From assembly GCF_019091135.1 (NCBI RefSeq), contig NZ_JAGXJW010000049.1, positions 1-64,000 on the forward strand: a stretch of 64,000 bases of DNA, given 5' to 3'. This DNA comes from Cohnella sp. GbtcB17 (GTDB lineage Bacteria; Bacillota; Bacilli; Paenibacillales; Paenibacillaceae). Within the stretch, counting starts at the first letter, position 1. Each line of letters opens with the position of its first letter. A model generated the notes under the pieces. The model was given only the letters and a program-made list of their open reading frames with translations, made no database searches and was not told where the DNA came from. Position numbers and translations under genes: made by a program. Shown one piece after another: positions 1 to 10,452 of the stretch.

Positions 1-1310
1 CGAAGCACAGCTACCTGGTGCGCAAGGCCGAGGATCTGCCGCGCATCATTCACGAGGCGTTCCACATCGCCAACTCGGGCCGCAAGGGTCCCGTCCTGAT
101 CGACATTCCGAAGGACGTCTCCAATGAAAAGGCGCTGTTCAAGCCGCACACCGAAGTGAAGCTTCGCGGCTACAACCCGACCGTGCAGCCGAACAAGCAG
201 CAGGTCGACAAGATGCTGCGCGCGATCGAGCAGGCGGAGCGTCCGATACTGTTGGTCGGCGGCGGCGCTGTATACTCCGGCGCCCACGAGGAAGTGCTCG
301 CCTTCGTCGAGAAGACCGGCATCCCGGTCACCACGACGCTGCTGGGCCTCGGGGCGTTCCCGAGCGGGCACGAGCTGCACATGGGCTTCCCGGGCATGCA
401 CGGCACTTGGACAGCCAACATGGCGATCCAGGAGTCGGACCTGCTGATCAATATCGGCGCGCGGTTCGACGACCGCGTGACGGGCAAGCTCACCGGTTTC
501 GCGCCGAACGCGAAGATCGTGCATATCGACATCGACCCGGCGGAGATCGGCAAAAACGTGCCGACCGACATTCCGATCGTCGGCGACGTCAAGGCCGTGC
601 TGCAGCAGGCGGTCGCCGGCGCGAAGTACGCGGCCAAAGCCGACGCGTGGCGCGCGCAGATTGCCGAACGCAAGGCGGCGAAGCCGTTCGCGTACAAGGA
701 TTCGGACGAGGAGCTTAAGCCGCAGTGGGTCGTATCGATGATCCATGAGACGACGCACGGCGACGCGATCGTCACGACCGACGTTGGCCAGCATCAGATG
801 TGGGCGGCCCAGTACTATCCGTTCAACAAGCCGCGTTCGTGGGTTACCTCCGGCGGTCTCGGCACGATGGGCTTCGGCTTCCCGTCGGCGATCGGCGCGC
901 AGATGGGCAACCCGGACCGCACGGTCGTCTCGATCAACGGCGACGGCGGCATGCAGATGTGCTCGCAGGAGCTGGCCATCTGTGCGATCAACAACATTCC
1001 GGTCAAGGTCGCGATCCTGAACAACCAGGTGCTCGGCATGGTCCGCCAATGGCAGGAGCTTATCTACGACAATCGCTACAGCCACATCGACCTGGCCGGC
1101 AGCCCCGACTTCGTCAAGCTGGCCGAAGCTTATGGCGTTAAGGCTTTCCGCGCGACCAACAAGGACGAAGCCCGCACCGCCTGGGAAGCGGCGCTCGCGC
1201 ATGACGGCCCGGCCGTCGTCGAGTTCGTCGTCCGCAAGGGCGAGAACGTTTTTCCGATGGTTCCGCAAGGCGCCACGATCGATCAAATGCTGATGGGGGA
1301 TGACGAATGA
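1..1310 (+). CDS. ilvB: Acetolactate synthase large subunit, 5' end missing
   Basis: Condenses two pyruvates, or pyruvate and 2-oxobutyrate, in the first common step of valine, leucine and isoleucine synthesis. The window opens inside the gene; the frame is open from base 3 and about 435 C-terminal residues are present out of the usual 570-580. Seen: the central FAD/domain region (LLVGGGAVYSG, GARFDDRVTGK) and the C-terminal thiamine-diphosphate motif GDGGMQMCSQELA, ending with the metal-binding asparagines in AILNNQVLGM. The stop overlaps the start of ilvN by four bases, so the two subunits are translationally coupled. First gene of an ilvB-ilvN-ilvC-leuA run. The family call is secure; the promoter and any leader lie outside the window. 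Confidence 0.97.
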   Translation, partial: KHSYLVRKAEDLPRIIHEAFHIANSGRKGPVLIDIPKDVSNEKALFKPHTEVKLRGYNPTVQPNKQQVDKMLRAIEQAERPILLVGGGAVYSGAHEEVLAFVEKTGIPVTTTLLGLGAFPSGHELHMGFPGMHGTWTANMAIQESDLLINIGARFDDRVTGKLTGFAPNAKIVHIDIDPAEIGKNVPTDIPIVGDVKAVLQQAVAGAKYAAKADAWRAQIAERKAAKPFAYKDSDEELKPQWVVSMIHETTHGDAIVTTDVGQHQMWAAQYYPFNKPRSWVTSGGLGTMGFGFPSAIGAQMGNPDRTVVSINGDGGMQMCSQELAICAINNIPVKVAILNNQVLGMVRQWQELIYDNRYSHIDLAGSPDFVKLAEAYGVKAFRATNKDEARTAWEAALAHDGPAVVEFVVRKGENVFPMVPQGATIDQMLMGDDE

Positions 1311-1795
1311 GCACCAGACATACGATCGCCATTCTCGTGAACGACCAGCCCGGCGTGCTGCAGCGGGTGTCCGGCCTGTTCGGACGCCGGGGCTTCAATA
1401 TCGAGAGCATCACCGTCGGAACGTCCGAAGAGCCGGGCTTGTCCCGCATGGTCATCGTCACGAAGGGCGACGACCACACGCTCGAGCAGATCGAAAAGCA
1501 ACTTTACAAGATTATCGACGTCATCAAGGTCGTCGATATCGGCAGCAGTCCGATGGTCGCCCGCGAGCTCGGCCTGATCAAGGTCGGGGCCGATCCTTCG
1601 GCCCGGCCCGAGATTCTCGGGATCGTCGATACGTTCCGCGCGGCCGTCGTGGACATCAGCCCGAACAGCCTGATCGTCCAGGTCGTCGGCGACACCGACA
1701 AGATCGACGCCATGATCGAGCTGCTCAAGCCGTACGGCATCCGCGAGCTGTCGCGGACAGGCGTGACGGCGATGGCGCGGGGCAGCGCGCGTTAA
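1307..1795 (+). CDS. ilvN: Acetolactate synthase small (regulatory) subunit
   Basis: Regulatory subunit that binds the IlvB catalytic subunit and gives valine feedback inhibition. The 162 residues match the usual length. The N-terminal ACT domain is clear (residues 4-80; ILVNDQPGVLQRVSGLFGRR and FNIESITVG), followed by the C-terminal ALS small-subunit domain (residues 85-160). The ATG overlaps the ilvB stop (ATGA), which fixes the start. It is followed by 207 bases without an ORF before ilvC, in which I see no terminator and no T-box. Confidence 0.96.
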   Translation: MSTRHTIAILVNDQPGVLQRVSGLFGRRGFNIESITVGTSEEPGLSRMVIVTKGDDHTLEQIEKQLYKIIDVIKVVDIGSSPMVARELGLIKVGADPSARPEILGIVDTFRAAVVDISPNSLIVQVVGDTDKIDAMIELLKPYGIRELSRTGVTAMARGSAR

Positions 1796-2002
1796 GCATA
1801 GACGCGATCGCGAAGCCGCCCCCGGCATTATTTCTTCATCCGCTATCCCAGGAGCGGGTGTTCGAGGGGAGAACGCCCTTTCGCGGTTCGGGCTTGTCCG
1901 ACGAGTCGGCCCAAACCTTGCGATTTCATTCTCCCTTGGGACGCCCGTTCCATGAGGGTCGCCTATATATCCCAGCTTCACATACTAAGGAGGATCTTAC
2001 TA

Positions 2003-2995
2003 ATGGCAGTCAAGTTGTTCCATGAAAAAGACGCCGACCTCGGCGCCCTGCAAAACAAAACGATCGCGGTCATCGGCTACGGCAGCCAAGGCCACGCCCA
2101 AGCGCAAAACCTGCGCGACAGCGGCCTGCAAGTCATCATCGGCCTTCGCGAAGGCAAGTCCGCTCAAGCGGCTCGCAACGACGGCTTCGAAGTTTTCCCG
2201 GTAGCCGAAGCGGTTTCCAAGGCAGACGTCGTGCAAATCCTGATGCCTGACGAGACCCAAGCCCGCGTTTACCGCGAAGAGATCGAACCGAACCTGAAGA
2301 AGGGCGCAGCCCTCATGTTCTCCCACGGCTTCAACGTTCACTTCGGCCAAATCGTCGCTCCCAAGGATGCCGACGTCCTGCTCGTCGCGCCGAAGTCCCC
2401 GGGCCACATGGTTCGCCGCACGTACGTCGAAGGCTTCGGCGTTCCCGGCCTGATCGCCATCCACCAGAACGGCACCGGCAAAGCGTTCGAGATCGGCATG
2501 GCTTATGCGAAAGGCATCGGCTGTACCCGCGCGGGCGTCATCGAGACGTCGTTCCGTGAAGAGACCGAGACCGACCTGTTCGGCGAGCAAGCCGTTCTGT
2601 GCGGCGGCGCTACGGCGCTCGTCAAAGCCGGCTTCGAAACGCTGGTCGAAGGCGGCTATGCGCCTGAGATGGCATACTTCGAAGTGCTTCACGAACTGAA
2701 GCTGATCGTCGACATGATGTACGAAGGCGGCCTCGCTTCGATGCGCAGCTCGATCTCCAACACGGCCGAGTACGGCGGCTATGTCACCGGCCCGCGCGTC
2801 GTAACCGACGAGACGAAAAAGGCGATGAAGGCTGTTCTGACGGACATCCAAACGGGCAAGTTCGCTCGCGACTTCATCCTCGAGAACCAATCCGGCAACG
2901 CGTTTATGACGGCGACCCGCCGCATCGAAGCCGAGCACCCGATCGAAGTCGTCGGCGCGCAGCTGCGCGGCCTGATGCACTGGATCAAGAAGTAA
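2003..2995 (+). CDS. ilvC: Ketol-acid reductoisomerase
   Basis: NADPH- and Mg-dependent isomerisation and reduction of acetolactate or acetohydroxybutyrate, second step of the branched-chain pathway. The 330-residue length is that of class I enzymes. Seen: N-terminal Rossmann motif GYGSQGHAQAQNL (about residues 22-34), the cofactor-specificity loop GLREGKS, and the knotted helical domain with ETETDLFGEQ, which carries the Mg-binding Asp and Glu. An ATG at 1952 would extend the frame by 17 residues, but the start at 2003 sits seven bases after a strong AAGGAGG and gives the family N-terminus MAVKLFHEKDA. It lies between ilvN and leuA on the same strand. Confidence 0.97.
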   Translation: MAVKLFHEKDADLGALQNKTIAVIGYGSQGHAQAQNLRDSGLQVIIGLREGKSAQAARNDGFEVFPVAEAVSKADVVQILMPDETQARVYREEIEPNLKKGAALMFSHGFNVHFGQIVAPKDADVLLVAPKSPGHMVRRTYVEGFGVPGLIAIHQNGTGKAFEIGMAYAKGIGCTRAGVIETSFREETETDLFGEQAVLCGGATALVKAGFETLVEGGYAPEMAYFEVLHELKLIVDMMYEGGLASMRSSISNTAEYGGYVTGPRVVTDETKKAMKAVLTDIQTGKFARDFILENQSGNAFMTATRRIEAEHPIEVVGAQLRGLMHWIKK

Positions 2996-3023
2996 GAGCA
3001 AGCCAACCTTATGTTATAATCGG

Positions 3024-3056
3024 GAGAAGGTCGGAGCATTTCGGCCTTCTCTTTCT
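3024..3056 (+). terminator. Intrinsic terminator or attenuator between ilvC and leuA
   Basis: Nine-base-pair stem (GAGAAGGTC pairing with GGCCTTCTC, one G-T pair) around a ten-base loop, followed by TTTCTCT. The T-tract is interrupted, so partial read-through into leuA is likely. Both genes could still be one transcription unit with reduced downstream expression. Confidence 0.6.
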
Positions 3057-3100
3057 CTCATTCGCATGACGATCGGAGGTGCGGGCCGACAGGCTCTGCC

Positions 3101-4657
<1,557 letters not shown>

Positions 4658-4736
4658 CGCAAATGAATATGATAAGGCGGAGGCCCGCCGCTTCAAAGCT
4701 ACGGACCGACGTCATTTGAGAAATGGGGAACCCCGT

Positions 4737-5936
4737 ATGAACTATAGATACTCCGCCAGACTCGGGAGCTTCTCCTCCTCGGCAGTCCGGGAAATTTTGA
4801 AGCTGACGCAAGGGGATTCGATCATCTCCTTCGCCGGCGGGCTGCCCGCCGAGGAGCACTTCCCGGTCGCCGCGGTGTCCGAAGCGTTCCAGCGCGTGAT
4901 GGCCCAAGGCAACAAAGCGCTCCAGTACGGCCTGACCGAAGGCTATCTCCCGCTGCGCGAGGCGCTTTGCGAGCGGATGGCGCGCAAGGGCTGCACCGTC
5001 ACGCCCGACGACATGCTGCTCACGACCGGCTCGCAGCAGGCGATCGATCTGCTGACGCGCATCTACATCGATCCGGGCGACACGATCCTCGTCGAACGCC
5101 CGACCTATTTGTCCGCGCTGCAGGTGTTCCGCTCCTACGGCGCGGAGACCGTATCCGTAGAAGGCGACAGCGACGGCCTCGATCTTGCGGATCTGGAAGC
5201 CAAGCTGCTGAAGCACAAGCCCAAGATGCTGTACGTCATTCCGACGTTCTCGAACCCGACGGGCAAGGCTTGGAGCCTCGAGCGCCGCAAAGCCGTGCTC
5301 GAGCTGTGCCGGCGCACCGATACGCTGATCCTCGAGGACGATCCGTACGGCGAACTGAAGTTCGGCGATGCGTCGCTGACGTATCCGTCGATTTTCTCGC
5401 TGGCGCCGTCCGTCGCGGGCTCTTGCGTCGTGTATACGAGCACCTTTTCCAAGACGGTCGCTCCCGGTCTGCGTACCGGTTGGGTGATGGCCGATCCGGA
5501 TTTGATCCGCAACATGGCGCGGGCCAAGCAGGCAGCCGACCTGCAGTCCAGCACGCTGGACCAGCAGACGCTGTACCAGCTGCTGACCTGCTTCGATCTG
5601 GACGCGCACATCGAGTTCGTCCGCACGGAGTACGAGACGCGGATGGAAAACATGGTCGGCCTGCTGCGGCAGGAAGCCTGGCCGGGCGTCCAATGGGAAG
5701 TGCCGAAGGGCGGCATGTTCATCTGGATCGAGTTCCCGACGTCGGTGAACACGGCCGAGCTGCTGAAAACCGCCGTCGAGCACGGCGTCGCCTTCGTACC
5801 CGGCGTCTCTTTTTACGCGGAGCAGGCGGAGCTGAACAAGGCGCGCTTCAACTTCTCCTACACCGCAGAAGAGCGCGCGCGTGAGGGCATCGCCAGACTG
5901 TCCAAGGCGCTGGCGCATGTCGGCGTAGGCGTTTAA
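4737..5936 (+). CDS. PLP-dependent aminotransferase, class I/II (2-aminoadipate/aromatic type)
   Basis: Fold-type I aminotransferase of 399 residues resembling the LysN/PLP-dependent branch that is also fused in MocR regulators, but with no DNA-binding domain here. Seen: EGYLPLREAL, the substrate/PLP segment IPTFSNPTGKAW, the Asp of LEDDPYGELKF, and the Schiff-base lysine in STFSKTVAPGLRTGW (K239). The first upstream start is a TTG at 4716 with no ribosome site; the ATG at 4737 follows ATGGGGAA at normal spacing. It lies directly after leuA, so it may transaminate branched-chain or other 2-oxoacids, but specificity cannot be read from sequence. A terminator follows. Confidence 0.88.
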   Translation: MNYRYSARLGSFSSSAVREILKLTQGDSIISFAGGLPAEEHFPVAAVSEAFQRVMAQGNKALQYGLTEGYLPLREALCERMARKGCTVTPDDMLLTTGSQQAIDLLTRIYIDPGDTILVERPTYLSALQVFRSYGAETVSVEGDSDGLDLADLEAKLLKHKPKMLYVIPTFSNPTGKAWSLERRKAVLELCRRTDTLILEDDPYGELKFGDASLTYPSIFSLAPSVAGSCVVYTSTFSKTVAPGLRTGWVMADPDLIRNMARAKQAADLQSSTLDQQTLYQLLTCFDLDAHIEFVRTEYETRMENMVGLLRQEAWPGVQWEVPKGGMFIWIEFPTSVNTAELLKTAVEHGVAFVPGVSFYAEQAELNKARFNFSYTAEERAREGIARLSKALAHVGVGV

Positions 5937-5951
5937 TTGAGGCCTCAAGCT

Positions 5952-5994
5952 AACGCACCGTTCGGTCGAGAAATCGACGGCGGTGCGTTTTTTG
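5952..5994 (+). terminator. Intrinsic terminator after the aminotransferase gene
   Basis: AACGCACCG pairs with CGGTGCGTT around an inner TCG/CGA stem and is followed by TTTTTTG. It closes the ilv-leu transcription unit. Confidence 0.85.
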
Positions 5995-6034
5995 CTGATG
6001 CGGGGAGTGTCTGATAGGCTTTTTCCGGTATTCG

Positions 6035-6651
6035 TACCACTATCCCATTGAGTCAGCTAATTCAGCTACTTTATTCGGTCAGTTAGCTAACCGATTGTGT
6101 TACAGCTTCGAAAAGCGAAACTGTTGATAAGTTTCCCCCTTATCCGATAGCTCGTCAAATGATGAGCTAATGAATCCCGGAAGTCGGGTTAGGCGTCGGC
6201 GGGCGAATAGGTTACGTACTATTGTGCGTCGAGGAGAAATGATAAAATAGTTAACACGAGTGCCGAACCATACATAAATGTAAGGCTCGCGAACTCGGAA
6301 GGACAATTTTTGATATTAAAGAATTTATCGATTTGAGCAAAATGGGATCGATTGGCTCGAAAGATGTCGTTTGAAGCCGATGGAATTCTCCAAACTCGAT
6401 TGGCGACCTAGGCCAAAAGGTGCACTTTGATTAAATTTGGCGGTCTGCTCAATCGATTCCATCTGCTCTCAATTGTCGATTGGACTAAAGACGGAAGGTT
6501 TGAGTCGATCGGGAGCGCTCTGAATCAAAACGGTGATCTGAGTCAATGGGGGCGTTCTGAATTGATATTCGTTCTGAATCGCACGTTCTGAGGCGAGCGT
6601 TCTGAGTGACGTGTTCTGAGTCACGCGATCTGAGTCAATGGGATAATGGTA
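6035..6651. mobile_element. MITE-like element A bounded by IS1595-type inverted ends
   Basis: About 617 bases with no convincing ORF fill the gap between the aminotransferase and moeA. The left end (6035-6056) and the reverse complement of the right end (6630-6651) match at 20 of 22 positions around CCATTATCCCATTGANTCAG. These ends are the same as those flanking the IS1595-type transposase gene at 16692-17850. The left interior repeats TCAGCTA motifs, and the right interior carries CTGAGTC-type tandem repeats. No target-site duplication was evident by eye. Inference: a non-autonomous derivative mobilised in trans, with an interior that does not visibly match the IS. It also separates leuA from leuB. 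Confidence 0.65.
6574..6629 (+). repeat. Four 14-bp tandem repeats beside the right end of element A
   Basis: Four consecutive 14-base units begin CTGARTC or CTGAGGC and end CGTT, TGTT or CGAT (6574, 6588, 6602, 6616). They are preceded by longer, looser copies from 6520. The terminal inverted repeat begins with the same CTGAGTC at 6630, so the array looks like iterated copies of the inner end. Confidence 0.75.
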
Positions 6652-6729
6652 TATGGTCGAAAAATTCATATTCAAAATCCACGTGTAATAATATGGTAAT
6701 TTCTATACATCGATAAGGAGCCTAGATAA

Positions 6730-7989
6730 ATGAATGGACGCCGGGACGCGATATCGCTTGAAGAAGCGCAGCGGCGCATTTTGGCTTGGGCCGAACCGAT
6801 CGGTGCCGAACAGGTGCCGCTGCTTCAAGCGAACGGCCTTCGCTTGGCGGAGGCGGTGCGGACGCATGCGCCGATACCGGCGTTTGCGCGCTCGGGCATG
6901 GACGGCTACGCGGTAATGGCGGCAGATCTGGCGTCGGCGTCGCCGCATAGCCCTGTTATGCTTCAGTTGCTGCAAGGAGAAGCTCGCGGTGCGATGACTT
7001 ACCGTATTCGTCCGGGCGAAGCGATGCGCGTCGGGACGGGCGGCCCGCTGCCCGAAGGCGCGGATACAGTCGTGATGCAGGAAGCGGTTACTATAAGGGA
7101 TGGTGAAGACGGCGAGCGCCATGCTGTTTTTTTGCGGCCGGAGACGGCAGGCAGGCATGTGACCGCCGCGGGCGCCGAGGCTGCTGCAGGCAGCGTGCTG
7201 ATCGCTGAGGGAACGCGAATCGGGCCGGGTCAAGCTGCGCTGCTGGCATCGTTAGGCGTAGCGAGGCCGAGCGTTTATCGCAGGCCGCGAATCTTCGTCG
7301 TTACCGCAGGCGACGATGTCGTGCCCGTCGAATCCGAGCCGGGCATCGGGCAGGTTCGCAACGGCAATCTGCCGATGCTGCGGGCATTGATCGAATCGGC
7401 GGCGGGAGACCCGATCGGGGACGCGCATGTGCCGGACGAGCCGCGTCAAGCGAAACAAACGCTGCAGCGCGCGCTCGCAGCAGCCGACCTGGTCATCGTG
7501 TCTGGGGGCATCTCCGTCGGCGATACCGATGTCATGGGCGGATTGTTCCGGGAAGCCGGGCCCGGCTTGTTGTTTTCCAAGCTGGCCATTCGGCCGGGGA
7601 GCGCATCCAGCGCGATCGTCATGGAAGGCAAGCTGCTCATCGGACTGTCCGGCAATCCGGGCGCTTGCTTTGCCGGATTCGAGCTGTTGGCGCGGCCGGC
7701 GATCGATCGAATGGGAGGAGGCAGCGGCAAGCTCGAATGGTGCCGGGCCCGCTTGGTCGAAGGCAGCGTGAAGAGCAACGCCTACCCGCGGTTTCTGCGA
7801 GGCGTCGTGCGGATGGAGGACGGCCTGCTGACAGCCCGTCCCTGCGAGGAGAATAGTTCCTCGGGGCTCATCTCGATCGGTGAAGCCAATGCGCTGCTTG
7901 CCATTCCTCCGTCGGCCGAGGAGACGCGAGCCGGAACGATGATCGACGTTAGGCTGCTGCCGGGCTGGCAGGAGCGTGTATGGCCATGA
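6730..7989 (+). CDS. moeA: Molybdopterin molybdenumtransferase
   Basis: Inserts molybdate into adenylylated molybdopterin to give molybdenum cofactor. The protein is 419 residues, normal for MoeA. Seen: N-terminal MoeA domain (SGMDGYAV, residues 56-63; VGTGGPLPEGADTVV), the MoCF-binding domain with SGGISVGDTDVM, and the GLSGNPGACFAGFELL segment, then the C-terminal beta domain. The start follows AAGGAGCC at good spacing. It overlaps mobA by ten bases, and mobA overlaps mobB, so the three form a tight operon. No molybdoenzyme or moaABC gene is in the window. Confidence 0.96.
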   Translation: MNGRRDAISLEEAQRRILAWAEPIGAEQVPLLQANGLRLAEAVRTHAPIPAFARSGMDGYAVMAADLASASPHSPVMLQLLQGEARGAMTYRIRPGEAMRVGTGGPLPEGADTVVMQEAVTIRDGEDGERHAVFLRPETAGRHVTAAGAEAAAGSVLIAEGTRIGPGQAALLASLGVARPSVYRRPRIFVVTAGDDVVPVESEPGIGQVRNGNLPMLRALIESAAGDPIGDAHVPDEPRQAKQTLQRALAAADLVIVSGGISVGDTDVMGGLFREAGPGLLFSKLAIRPGSASSAIVMEGKLLIGLSGNPGACFAGFELLARPAIDRMGGGSGKLEWCRARLVEGSVKSNAYPRFLRGVVRMEDGLLTARPCEENSSSGLISIGEANALLAIPPSAEETRAGTMIDVRLLPGWQERVWP

Positions 7990-8612
7990 TATCCAAAGGG
8001 AATGGGAAAAATAACGAGGCGAGGCCCGGCTGTCACGCCATCGTACTGTGCGGCGGGGCGGGTAGGCGGATGGGGGCCCGCAAGGAGCTACTCGAATTCA
8101 ATGGCGAGCCGCTGCTTTTGCGAATGTGCAACAGTCTGTCGGAAATTGCCGAACGGATAACGGTCGTAGCGGACCGCGAGCGCGGATACGCGTTTCTCCC
8201 GGGCGGCGTCCGCGCGATCGCCGATGACGTGGCGGCGTTCGGCCCGATCGCCGGCATATGTGCGGGCATGGCTGTCTCCGAGCTTCCGCTGCAGCTCGTC
8301 GTCGCCTGTGATTACCCGCTCGCAGGTCTATACGTTTGGCGGGCTTTGGCCGATACGCTGGCCCGGCATCCGGAGGCGGACGCCGTCCTGCCGGAGGCCG
8401 GCGGCAAGCTGCATCCGCTATGCGCCATATACCGCCGGCGTACGCTCAGCGCATGGCAGGATGCGCTGGAGAGCGGCAACAGACGGGTGATGGCGGCTAC
8501 GCAGCAGATGCGAATTGTCAAATGGCTTCCGGAGGATGGAGCCGCCGGCCAGCTGATGAACATGAATACGCCGGACGATTACCGGCTTGCGAAGGAGCGT
8601 CTGTCCCTGTGA
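7980..8612 (+). CDS. mobA: Molybdenum cofactor guanylyltransferase
   Basis: Transfers GMP from GTP to molybdenum cofactor to form the bis-MGD type used by DMSO-reductase-family enzymes. At 210 residues it carries the nucleotidyltransferase signature LCGGAGRRMGARKELL near residue 22, then the DDVAAFGPIAGI and VVACDYPL segments, with Asp in the metal site. The ATG at 7980 follows AGGAG at six bases and overlaps the end of moeA; an ATG at 7986 is a weaker alternative. Confidence 0.9.
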   Translation: MAMISKGNGKNNEARPGCHAIVLCGGAGRRMGARKELLEFNGEPLLLRMCNSLSEIAERITVVADRERGYAFLPGGVRAIADDVAAFGPIAGICAGMAVSELPLQLVVACDYPLAGLYVWRALADTLARHPEADAVLPEAGGKLHPLCAIYRRRTLSAWQDALESGNRRVMAATQQMRIVKWLPEDGAAGQLMNMNTPDDYRLAKERLSL

Positions 8613-9127
8613 CTGCTATACTTCCCGTTATTCAGATCGTAGGCTATGCTGACAGCGGCAAGACGACGCTTCTCTGCGCGCTCGTCAGGCACCTGACGAC
8701 CTTGGGCATGACAGTGGCGACGCTCAAGCATCACGGTCACCCTCACGCCGATAACACGTCAGAAGGTGTGGCGTCGCTCGATTTGCCAGATAAGGATACA
8801 TCGCTCCATCTGGCGGCCGGCGCTGTAGGGACCGGCGCTTCCTCCGCCGCTCTTTCGGCCGTCTGGACGCCCGGCGAGCTGTCTTTGGAGCAGCTGGCGA
8901 TGCGGCTGCCGCCGGCGGATTTAATTCTGGCCGAGGGCTTCAAACATGCTCCCTACCCCAAGTGGGTGCTGCTGCGTGAGCCTCGCGACGTCGCGCTCCT
9001 CGACGAGCTGGCCAACGTTTTTGGCGTTTCCGCTTGTTTCCCCTTTACCCATCCGAGTCAGCCCGTCGTGAACCGGGACGAGATCGAGCGGATCGCGGCA
9101 TTGGCAATCGCCGCTAGGCAAGCATAG
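8609..9127 (+). CDS. mobB: Molybdopterin-guanine dinucleotide biosynthesis adaptor protein
   Basis: P-loop NTPase that assists MobA. The reading frame is open further upstream inside mobA, but homology begins at the GTG at 8609 (protein start MTAILPVIQIVG). This GTG overlaps the mobA stop and follows AAGGAG at about eleven bases. Walker A is GYADSGKTTL near residues 11-20, and a LKHHGHPH segment and ILAEGFKH typical of MobB follow. The product is 172 residues. Confidence 0.92.
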   Translation: MTAILPVIQIVGYADSGKTTLLCALVRHLTTLGMTVATLKHHGHPHADNTSEGVASLDLPDKDTSLHLAAGAVGTGASSAALSAVWTPGELSLEQLAMRLPPADLILAEGFKHAPYPKWVLLREPRDVALLDELANVFGVSACFPFTHPSQPVVNRDEIERIAALAIAARQA

Positions 9128-9287
9128 CTTTTCAGCGGCCCTGCAGCATCTCTTCAAGGGTGATTCGGTCCTCATAGCCGGCGACTATTAACGACATAGT
9201 TTTTATGTTTTGGACGTGACCCTCGATATGTGCTACAAATAAACATAGCAATCGGAATGGAACCTAAGTCGGGAGTGAACTTAACGT

Positions 9288-10367
9288 ATGGCAGAAGTGA
9301 AGAAGATAGCGGTCATCGCCGGCGACGGCATCGGCCCGGAAGTCGTTGGCGAAGCGATAAAGGTACTGAAAAAAACGGAAGAACTGTTCGGCTATAAGTT
9401 CGAGCTCGAGCACGGCCTGTTCGGCGGCATCGCCATCGACGAAAAGGGCACGCCGTTACCGCAGGAGACGCTCGAAATTTGCCAGCGCGCGGACGCCGTG
9501 CTGCTCGGCGCCGTCGGCGGACCGAAGTGGGACAACAATTCGAAGGAGCTGCGCCCCGAGACGGGCCTGCTCGGCATCCGCAAAGCGCTCGGTCTGTTCT
9601 CCAACATCCGTCCGGCCGTCGTGTTCGACTGCCTGAAGGACGCCTCCACGCTGAAGCCCGAAGTGCTTGAAGGCACCGACCTGATCGTCGTGCGCGAGCT
9701 GACCGGCGGCATCTACTTCGGCGAGAAGTTTCGCCGCGAAGGCGCTGGCGGTCAGGAAGCCGTCGATACTTGCGTCTATAACGTTCAGGAGATCGAGCGC
9801 ATCGTCCGCCAAGGCTTCGAGATCGCCCAGAAGCGCCGCAAGAAGCTCGCTTCGGTCGACAAGGCGAACGTCCTAGAGACGAGCCGCCTGTGGCGCGAGA
9901 CCGTCAACAAGATCGCGCCGGAATATCCGGACGTCGAGCTGGAGCACGTCCTCGTCGACAACTGCGCGATGCAATTGCTGCGCCGTCCGTCCAGCTTCGA
10001 CGTCATCGTGACGGAGAATATGTTCGGCGACATCCTGAGCGACGAAGCGGCTATGCTGACCGGCTCGATCGGCATGCTGTCGTCCGCTTCGCTCGGCGAA
10101 GGCAGCTTCGGGCTGTACGAGCCGGTTCACGGCTCTGCGCCAGACATCGCGGGTCAGGGCATCTCGAACCCGATCGCGACGATTCTGTCGGTCGCGCTCA
10201 TGTTCCAGTTGACGTTTGGCTACGCCGAGGCTGCTGAAGTGATCGAGCGCGCCGTCAAGCAAGTGCTGGACGCCGGCCACCGCACGGGCGATATCGCGGT
10301 AGACAAGAGCCAGGCGATCGGTACGACGGCGATGGGCGATCTGATCGTTGCCGCGATGGTTCGCTAA
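9288..10367 (+). CDS. leuB: 3-isopropylmalate dehydrogenase
   Basis: NAD-dependent oxidative decarboxylation of 3-isopropylmalate in leucine synthesis. The 359-residue length is normal. Seen: AGDGIGPEV near residue 10, the substrate arginines in the LRPETGLLGIRKALGLFSNIRP region, the metal-binding aspartates in VTENMFGDILSDEAAM, and the NAD-binding segment EPVHGSAPDIAGQGISNP. It is separated from leuA by an aminotransferase, element A and the moe-mob operon, so it probably has its own promoter in the 160-base gap before it. Confidence 0.96.
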   Translation: MAEVKKIAVIAGDGIGPEVVGEAIKVLKKTEELFGYKFELEHGLFGGIAIDEKGTPLPQETLEICQRADAVLLGAVGGPKWDNNSKELRPETGLLGIRKALGLFSNIRPAVVFDCLKDASTLKPEVLEGTDLIVVRELTGGIYFGEKFRREGAGGQEAVDTCVYNVQEIERIVRQGFEIAQKRRKKLASVDKANVLETSRLWRETVNKIAPEYPDVELEHVLVDNCAMQLLRRPSSFDVIVTENMFGDILSDEAAMLTGSIGMLSSASLGEGSFGLYEPVHGSAPDIAGQGISNPIATILSVALMFQLTFGYAEAAEVIERAVKQVLDAGHRTGDIAVDKSQAIGTTAMGDLIVAAMVR

Positions 10368-10395
10368 ATCGCGTAAAATCGCGTCAGATCGCGTC
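10366..10395 (+). repeat. Three 10-bp tandem repeats over the leuB stop
   Basis: Three direct copies of AAATCGCGTM, or the variant AGATCGCGTC, begin within the leuB stop codon and run downstream. They could come from slippage; I see no function. Confidence 0.6.
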
Positions 10396-10452
10396 AAAAT
10401 CTAGTGGACAACCAGTACGGGCCTTCTTGCAGCTTGAACGGTAATGAATAGA

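Noticed and set aside
1796..2002. Possible leader or riboswitch between ilvN and ilvC
   Set aside because: No terminator/antiterminator pair, T-box motif or leader peptide rich in branched-chain codons could be found.
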